The translations under genes were made by a program, and so were the position numbers. 64,000 nucleotides of DNA from assembly GCF_902459465.1 (NCBI RefSeq), contig NC_047073.1:2604001-2668000 (forward strand). The letters run 5' to 3'. Shown piece after piece: positions 56,860 to 64,000 of the stretch. A model generated the notes under the pieces. That model saw nothing but the letters and a program-made list of their open reading frames with translations. It had not been told where the DNA came from and searched no databases. Positions within the stretch are counted from its first letter, which is position 1. The number at the start of each line of letters is the position of its first letter. The DNA comes from Asterias rubens. Lineage: Eukaryota > Echinodermata > Asteroidea > Forcipulatida > Asteriidae.

Positions 56860-58700
56860 GTTGTTTACGGAGATAATTGGAACCCACCGGTTGTTTTCAA
56901 TCCTGCATAGCTGTAGATATATCCATTAAACAAACCAGCGAAATTTCATTTTAAAAGGTGTTAGCGTTTTTGAGATATTGCCGAAGTCTAGTGCGGTTTT
57001 GTTCACGTAGGAAAAATAATCTGCAATTGGAATACACAATCTGAATCATAATAGTATAAAAAGTGGAGTTATTTGAATGAGAGATAAGTCAATTTATAGT
57101 GCATTTGGGTAGTTTCAAAGATATGCTTATATAATGACCTAGTGCAAGGACCTAGTGTTTTATTATTATCTATAAGGCCCCGATCTTTGACATTAGTAGT
57201 TTTTGGTCTTTAACATTTTATGTTAATGCGGTCTTGCTGTATTCATATTATTCCATATTATATAACCACTCCAGAAGTTTAATGTAAAACCAGTGGCATC
57301 ACTAAGGGCGTCCCACCCCGACCCCCATCTATTTTAACTTGGGGTGGGAATACAGAGTAACATGTTTCATTTTATAAACTTTAATGTAATGATTTTGATG
57401 TTTTTAAAACTGTTTCCATGTATATGTATAACATGTATTTTATTTTTAAGATACAGTAGACTACATAAAAAATGGCACTGGAAATGGGCCTGTTTAAGGA
57501 AAATGCAAACGGAAACTTTGCCAGAAGTGCCCCCATAGAGAAAAGAAATTGTGCACCCTTTGTGCTCCCCTTAAATTTTACCCTAGATACTGTGTGCTGT
57601 GTAAAACATATTCTCTTCAAAGTAATGTTTAGTTTAACTCTTTAACTTTAATATACAAAGTGCAATTTCTTCCTGAAATAATATTTTACATCTCTTTTAA
57701 AAATCAGTGTTGTCCACAGTTTTAATCATAATCTACGTATTTGTGTGTTATCCCAGTGTGTTTAAAAGGAGATTGCACGCCAAATCAGTGAATGGTTCTT
57801 TTATAAGTTGAACGAGTTCCGAGTACTAATTCCTTGTGTGTTCATTTTTCTTTGAATTGATAGATGTCAATAAATAGAACCAATGAGTGCGTTCTGAATT
57901 AACATTTTTTGTTTTTCTTTGCTTTATATACCACGCTGCAAGCAGCATTTGGAAAACTTAAAAGGCCTAAGTGTTTTTGTGTCCCACTCACAGAACAAGC
58001 GCTTATAATGATGAATTTATCTTCAAGCAAAATTAATTTCCAGTTGATCGTTCCCTCCCTCGTCCCTTTTTTGAGGCAGCAACATTTGTTTTCAAAAAGA
58101 CACATTTTCGGTGTATTTCTTATTAAACTAACTAATCTTTTAAGAACTTGTAACTACATAAAGTATAATAAGTGGTGACTTAAACTAAAGAATTGGTGGC
58201 CAGTAACATGCGCTTGGCGGTCACTTTGAAAAAAAAGAAAGAAAAAAAAATGGCCCTCATCCTTCGATCCTCCTCTTTTGGGAAAACCAGGGCGATCAAC
58301 TGGTATTTTTGTTTACTTCGCCTTAATTGGCATTTAACTTGTACCATACCAAATACATATTTCTGTGATTGTTAAACAACAATTTTTACAATAAATGCAA
58401 CAGGTGTTTTTTTCGCAGCTCAGAACAGATATTAAATAATTAATTTGCGAAAGTCCCGAGGCTACACGCGCCCGCCGAAGTCAACAAAGTTTGTGTCAAA
58501 ATTCTTGACCCGTGAACTACTAACAATAGAGTTTTGTTCACTTATTACATCGTTGAAAGTCGAAGCGCAACACTACAGTTATTGTCCGTTTTTCACCTCC
58601 TGCCCACGGTGTTTATGTTATAGCTTAATTGTTTTGTAAACAAACTTCCGGCTCTGTGTGCTGGCGCTGTACCGCACTGCAACCCACTCCGCATGTGGAT
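56860..58700. other. No recognisable gene
   Basis: AT-rich sequence with no splice-supported ORF. A second AATAAA near 57869 could serve a longer NHR-Roc transcript. Confidence 0.4.
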
Positions 58701-58905
58701 GGTACCCAAACGCCACAGCATACATTTTACACATGTAGATGAAATCGGTACCAGGCTCTCGCACGTTATATGATGCGTACCGTATATTAATCAGTAGGAT
58801 TGATGTAATGTATAAACAGAGTCGATCAAATTTATCACTACATTTTGAGGCGGATTTTCAACCTTTTTAGTCACTGCCTGGATGCGTGGAGTGGATGATT
58901 AACAG
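58700..58905 (+). other. Probable first, non-coding exon of the gene starting at 63394
   Basis: ATTAACAG/GTAAGAG is a near-consensus donor at 58905, preceded by a moderately GC-rich stretch. The next + strand exon with a matching acceptor (GCATTGCAG, exon from 63249) lies 4.3 kb on. The start position is a guess. Confidence 0.4.
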
Positions 58906-59603
58906 GTAAGAGATTCATTATTATTTTCAGTGGAGAGATCGGATTTATTATATTCGGGATTGGCATTTAAACAAACGCCAATTCAGTACAAGTTCGATGT
59001 CCCCGTTCAATGCGTAATTCATGGGCTTCGCCGTTCACAGTGTGCGGCAGGTCCGTGTGGTTGGTAGACTACCTCCCCGGGTTCGTTGACTGAATACATT
59101 TTCGGACATCTTACCAACTCGACCTTTTGTTAAGCTACATCAAATCACGGTGATCAAGAGGCCTTGTGGTCTGGAAATGTTGCTTTTACTAAAGAAAATA
59201 TCCAAAGACCGACCGACTCTTTATTGTTTTGATCATCATCATGCCGACGACGTCAATGATGAGATGAGAATAAACTGTTAGTGTTGTTGATGTCATTATA
59301 TAGTCAAAAAGATAGACAGTGCAATCAAAGTCAAACAATGTGTTTCGAAATATAGAAAGGGTTGCGGTAACACCATGTAATGACTATCTCTCATGAGTTT
59401 CGAAATGAAAGTTGATTGATTTGAATTGAAATAAATCATATGATTATTTGATTTAGGCCTATATAATTAATAATGACAAATAAATTTGTTTCACATCACA
59501 AGCAATTGATTTAGTTTCGAAGAGCCAATATCACTAGGCCCTTTAATCTTATTTTTAGACAGCGCAGTATCACCACACACCTACTTACACTTTACAGTAA
59601 CTT

Positions 59604-59683
59604 AGTTGCGGTAATCGTTACCCCTCCCCCTCCCCCCACCCCTAACAGCGGGAGGGGAGGGTTACGCTTATCGCAAGTAATCC
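59604..59683. repeat. C/G-rich palindrome
   Basis: TTGCGGTAATCGTTACCCCT and GAGGGTTACGCTTATCGCAA are inverted arms. The loop holds several C5-C6 runs, so the complement could form a G-quadruplex. Related to 39167-39242. Confidence 0.65.
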
Positions 59684-59953
59684 CTAACTAAAGAAGTGTA
59701 TCAAAGTGTGCAGTATTTTTTTGGCAAACAAGTTTTGTTCCAGGTGAAGATAGAGACCTTCAGCTTGTTCATTTAGTGTCAGTTGCAGTGATTCTATGGC
59801 TAGACCCGGTTTCTTCTAATCTTGTCAGAGGATCAGGACCAGGTTAGAAGTAGAACGATAAATCACCAACAAAAGTAAACAAGCATTTGGGAAAACAAAT
59901 AATAGGCTATGTTTGTTAGAGGACTGTGTAGTTTTTCCATTGTTACATATACA

Positions 59954-60127
59954 GGCCTGATACTTCACGGAGGCAACGGAGGCGATTGCCTCCGTTGCCC
60001 CTTGTCATTGCCTTGGTGCCCTTGAAATGCTCCAGTAGAAATTTACAATTTTGTCATAAGGTGCCCTTTGTCAAAGAGAAATTGCCTTGGTGCCCTTGCC
60101 CTTTCAAAAACGAAGCATACAGCCCTG
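59954..60127. mobile_element. hAT-like MITE, family D, reverse, 174 bp
   Basis: Same 174-bp length as 9871-10044. The target duplication CATATACA (59946-59953) versus CATATATT (60128-60135) matches at 6 of 8. Confidence 0.75.
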
Positions 60128-60673
60128 CATATATTTTCCAGAGTTGACACCCAAAATTACGCTCATAGTTCGGAGGTGCGTTCTGTATCGTGTAAGAAAT
60201 CAGTAGCTCCCCCTTGCATAACGCTAAACGCTTTCCAGGTATGCTGAGGTCACACGCAAGTTTTTATGCACAGAGAACAGCTATTATCCAATGATCTGGC
60301 TCCTTTTTGAGAATGTGACATCATACAGTGGGTCTATAGGGATTATTCTTCCTGCATGGGCATTATTCGCTCCAGAGTTTCGGAGATTACAGTATCTCAA
60401 AAATGCAGCCGCCTTTTGAAATGAAATTTATTGTTACATTTGTAGGATTGAAACAATCGATAGGTTCCAGAAACCCAAAAAATGCATTGCCTCTATTGCA
60501 ACAAACATGTATGGCTATACTATTCTTATTTTTATTATTCTTTATTTGTTATGAACTCCAAACGAGAACATTTTCAAACGTCTGCTGAAAACTAAACCTG
60601 TTTACTCATTAATTTTTGTAAAGCGCTTCGGGACTGTTGTGTGAAGCGCTATATAAGTGCCGTTCATTATTAT

Positions 60674-61089
60674 TAAAGGCACTGGATACTATTGGTAATT
60701 ACTCAAAATAATTGTTAGCATAAAACTAACTTGGTTGGTAATGAGCAATGGAGAGCTGTTGATAGTATAAACAATTGTGAGAAGTGACTCCCTCTGTTCT
60801 ACCTCCATGCTCTGAAGTAACATTGGTTTTGAGAAAGAGGTAATTTCTCGCTCAAATAATAAAATACTTCAGGCCTGAAGCCTTTTCCTATGAATCTGTT
60901 GGCAAACAAAGTTGTGCAACCAGTGGGTTGTTTCTTTCATTATTCTCTTGCGCATTCGATGACCAATTGAGACTTGAGTCAAAATTTCCACAGGTTTTTT
61001 GTTTTAGGGATAATGTACATGAAGTATGTTAGGATACACCAAGTGAGAACTGGTCTTTGACAATTACCAAACGTATCCAGTGCCTTTAA
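60674..61089 (+). mobile_element. TTAA MITE, family A, full length
   Basis: ATTAA-AGGCACTGGATACT on the left and ACGTATCCAGTGCCT-TTAA on the right. A SINE-like TAAAGCGCTTCGGGAC ... TTATTATTA tail ends just before it. Confidence 0.75.
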
Positions 61090-62010
61090 GCCTAATAAAG
61101 AACAGGATTCTTAGTTAGTTGGTCAGGTGCTATGTACGGATTTTCAATCTGGCCATATTTCATGTGGGCCACTTTTTCCATGAAATATTCACAAAGTGAG
61201 AAACAAAACAGTATCCACTATTAAGTACCATGTGTTGTTACAGTTGTTTAGAAACCACAGTCAGGGGGGGGGGAAGTATTCGATCACCCACCAATTATAA
61301 AGAGTCTTGGTCCTGCACAAGTCAGCAGAATTCAGGGATACGGTATCCGTAGTGTCTAATGATGTAATTCCTTCTAGAATTACCGCGTCAAGTGACGAAA
61401 ACTTAGAATTCAAACAGTTTCAGTTTTGTAGTGAGAGAAAAAATACAAAACTTCCGTATGAACAGAGACTCTTGTTTCTCGTGATGATTACCATCTGTAA
61501 TGTGTCTTGGCACTTTGTCCTGTCAATGGAGATACATGGCATGGGTATAGGGTTACGCCCCGAGTCCCCATTGGTTGATCGTCCCATTCCTCCATAAAGG
61601 TCCAAAAAAAAAAGACATGAAAGTTTCATGTCTTTACTTGGGACCATTATTTAAAGGTCATGCATTACAAAGAAAGAGCCACAGAGCTTGAACTTCCTGT
61701 GGGCAGGATTTGTATACAGCTTAATGTTCCAAGAAAACTTTTGGTTATGATGAAGAAAAGGGTCAAAACTCGAAACTTGTCCAGGTCTTGAAATAAATCA
61801 TGGATCACTTTTGCTGTGGTGCCCTCAAAGGTTCTAACTCACATTTACTGTCAAAAGTACAATTTACTGTAGCAAAAAGGTCAAACTATGCCAGCATCCC
61901 CTAATCACCATAGTGATTTGCACTGTGACATCTTACTGAGCAATTACAGCAATTCAGTGGCTTCAGTGGCTAATAAATTCAGTGGCTAATAAAATAACGG
62001 AGACCTTCAT

Positions 62011-62169
62011 TAGGCCTGTATGCTTCGTTTTTGAAAGGGCAAGGGCATCAAGGCATTTTCTTCTTGGTAAAAGGCACCCTAAAAGGACATTGTACATTGT
62101 AAGGGCACCATGACAATGACCAGGGGGCATGGAGGCAATCGCCTCCGTTGCCTCCGTGATTATCAGGCC
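62011..62169. mobile_element. hAT-like MITE, family D
   Basis: TAGGCCTGTATGCTTCG to TTATCAGGCC. Internal deletion of about 15 bp relative to the 174-bp copies. Confidence 0.65.
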
Positions 62170-63065
62170 TGCTGCATGGTTTAAAGATAGTAAAAACGCA
62201 TGGTGGGAAATTCCCATTGAAAATGTTTTGCTTGCAATGCAATACTTTTTGGAAATCAAAGCCTGGAATAAAAAAAAGCCTATACTTGCTTTATCAACCA
62301 AGCTCTTGTTTTGGCAATGTGTTTATCAAATGAAGTCAGTTATGGTAGATTAGACACTCACAGTATGTGGGAGAATAAAATTACAAGCATGGCGCAAAGT
62401 TTTTATTGGGTTAACAAGACCTTAACCAGTCAACTCAGTAGCTCAACCACTGGGGGACTAACCCGCCCCCCCCCCTCTTCCTCAAAACTCCCCAGACTTG
62501 TTTACGTTGACATTGACTTGGATATGTATGACGTACATTAACATATGGTTTGTTCAATTGAGTTACGCTAGACCATTTCGACTCCCTGGCTAGACTTTGC
62601 CAATGGGCAAAAGGCATCCAACCCTGTAAGTTGCAGATGCTTTTAAAAACATATGAATTTCATTTATTAAACAGAATGTATCCATGGTGTTATCGTTAAA
62701 GGGCCTCAACTTTTCAGTGTGCAAAATTTCTCAAAGCAAAGGTTATAGTGTGATGAATACAGTCTCTCACTGGCTCCTAGCTTTTGCTCATAGAAGATCC
62801 ATGTTAGGCTGTCATTGAAACAAATATATAAAAAAAAAAGTAAAATATTTACATACTGTGTAGTGTTCAAACATCGACTGGGTTAAATAAATTTCCTTGA
62901 AATCTTTAATATTCTAAAAATCTAAAATGACGCGCGAATGGTGATACGCACACCTGTATTTTCACATGCATTATTTCCTAAAATGCGAAACCACAGGCGG
63001 ACTGGTCACATGTGATGTCAGTGCAAGGGGTCTGTATAATGAATCTGATTCTTCACAGAGGCAAA

Positions 63066-63202
63066 CTTGATACGTCATGGAGGTAACGGCTCCATGCCCC
63101 CTGGTCATTGCCTTAGTGCCCTTGAAATGCTACGGTGCCCTTTACCAAGGAGAAAATGCCTTGTATCCTTGCCCTTTCAAAAAACAAAGCATACAGGCCT
63201 GG
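63066..63202. mobile_element. hAT-like MITE, family D, reverse, truncated
   Basis: TTGATACGTCATGGAGG to AAGCATACAGGCCTG. It lies about 45 bp before the acceptor of the 63249 exon. Confidence 0.55.
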
Positions 63203-63393
63203 TTTGATAAAACTATTGTAATATACAAAATTTCATTCGCATTGCAGGAATGGTGTACAACTTAGACAGCAGGTAAACGTTAACATCTCTACCACCCATG
63301 GATCGGGTTGAAGGTCAGAGCTGAGCTGTCTCTGATACCCAGCCAGTCAACTCCTGCCTCGTCCTCATCGAGGGCAGAGAGTAGTCGGTAAAC

Positions 63394-63516
63394 ATGGATA
63401 GCTGGCGACCCAACCCCAAGGCCCAGCCGTTCATTCCCAGAAGAAATCATGGCTTCAGCACCAGGGGGTATTTCTATCGAACAGCTACAAAGAAAATGGC
63501 ATCAAGGCTCTTCCAG
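63394..63516 (+). CDS. First coding exon of an unrecognised gene (partial)
   Basis: The exon opens at about 63249 after GCATTGCAG. It carries a 5' untranslated stretch with an in-frame TAG 9 bases before ATG 63394, and encodes 41 residues up to a CTCTTCCAG/GTGAAG donor at 63516 in phase 0. The peptide starts MDSWRPNPKAQPFIPRRN and ends KKMASRLFQ; it is basic and Arg/Pro-rich. I do not recognise the family. The gene continues beyond the window. An upstream short ORF starts at ATG 63296. A full-length family A MITE lies in the next intron (63561-63846). Confidence 0.5.
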
Positions 63517-63560
63517 GTGAAGTACAATTTTTTCTTTGGGAAAGCCACAACTATCTAACA

Positions 63561-63846
63561 TTAAAGGCAGTGGACACTAATTGGTAATTACTCAAAATAA
63601 TTATTAGCATTCAGTTGCGAGATATTAATGAAAGAAAAAACACCCTGGTCACACAAAGTTGTGTGCTTTCAGATGCTTGATTTTGTGACCTCAAATTCTA
63701 AATCTGAGGTCTTGAAATCAAATTCGGGGAAAATTACTTCTCACATAGTTTTATACTATCAACCTTTCCCTATTACTCGTTACCTAGTGTCGTTTTATGC
63801 TAATAATTATTTTAAGCAATTACCAATTAGCGTCCACTGCCTTTAA
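63561..63846 (+). mobile_element. TTAA MITE, family A
   Basis: ATTAA-AGGCAGTGGACACTAA on the left and TTAGCGTCCACTGCCT-TTAA on the right, with an internal deletion. It starts 45 bases after the donor at 63516. Confidence 0.75.
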
Positions 63847-64000
63847 GCTTATAAATAGTGCATACTACAAAATTAATCTTACTTCAAAAACCAGTAATTA
63901 ATTGGTCAGGTGTACCTTCCAGTTTGACTGATTACTGATAAATCTATCGTCCAGTTTAAGAGACAAGTAACGTCTGTTGTACACAATACATCATGAACTC

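Noticed and set aside
1-64000. CRISPR array, operons or phage-like defence genes
   Set aside because: The window is spliced animal DNA; the tandem repeats seen are satellites, minisatellites and duplicated exons.

Overview
This is nuclear DNA of an animal, most likely an echinoderm and perhaps a sea star. The evidence is many GT-AG introns of 0.2-4 kb, orthologues with deuterostome-like protein sequence, a Roc-COR-Death protein of the type found in echinoderms and lancelets, and a very high load of short DNA transposons. The clade is an inference; no search was run. There is no prokaryotic gene organisation, so the many short ORFs are mostly chance or transposon relics.

Layout: (1) 1-11.2 kb has no recognisable protein gene. 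It holds a tandem array of at least six related, apparently non-coding exons with splice signals (3931-10771), embedded in segmental duplications and transposons. (2) 11.2-16.5 kb is repeats: a THAP-bearing TTAA element, a 16-bp satellite and a 653-bp element with long inverted termini. (3) 16.5-18.6 kb (+) is a Tctex1-domain dynein light chain gene (DYNLT4/5-like) with one coding exon. (4) 21.9-29.3 kb (-) is RAD23, nine coding exons, 387 aa, every junction in phase. (5) 31.6-38.3 kb (-) is the ribonucleotide reductase small subunit (RRM2-like), with a long N-terminal extension rich in SQ motifs and an unresolved start. (6) 39.7-42.0 kb (+) is iodotyrosine deiodinase, three exons, 286 aa, head to head with RRM2. 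(7) 45.7-56.6 kb (+) is a 15-exon gene for an 890-aa protein with a Neuralized (NHR) domain, Roc GTPase, COR, a Cys-rich module and a C-terminal Death domain. (8) 58.9-63.5 kb (+) is the 5' end of a further gene that runs off the window.

RAD23 (nucleotide excision repair and proteasome shuttling) and RRM2 (dNTP supply) lie in tandem. RRM2 and IYD diverge from a roughly 1.4-kb shared upstream region that carries two foldback elements. There is no operon; the genes are independent units.

At least three miniature-transposon families here are flanked by TTAA and begin with AG, which suggests piggyBac-type mobilisation. Two others are hAT-like with 8-bp target duplications. tRNA-derived SINEs, LINE 3' ends and Penelope-like fragments with a hammerhead-like motif fill much of the introns. 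The strongest candidates for something undescribed are the NHR-Roc-COR-Death protein, the repeated non-coding exon array, and the covarying hammerhead-like stems.
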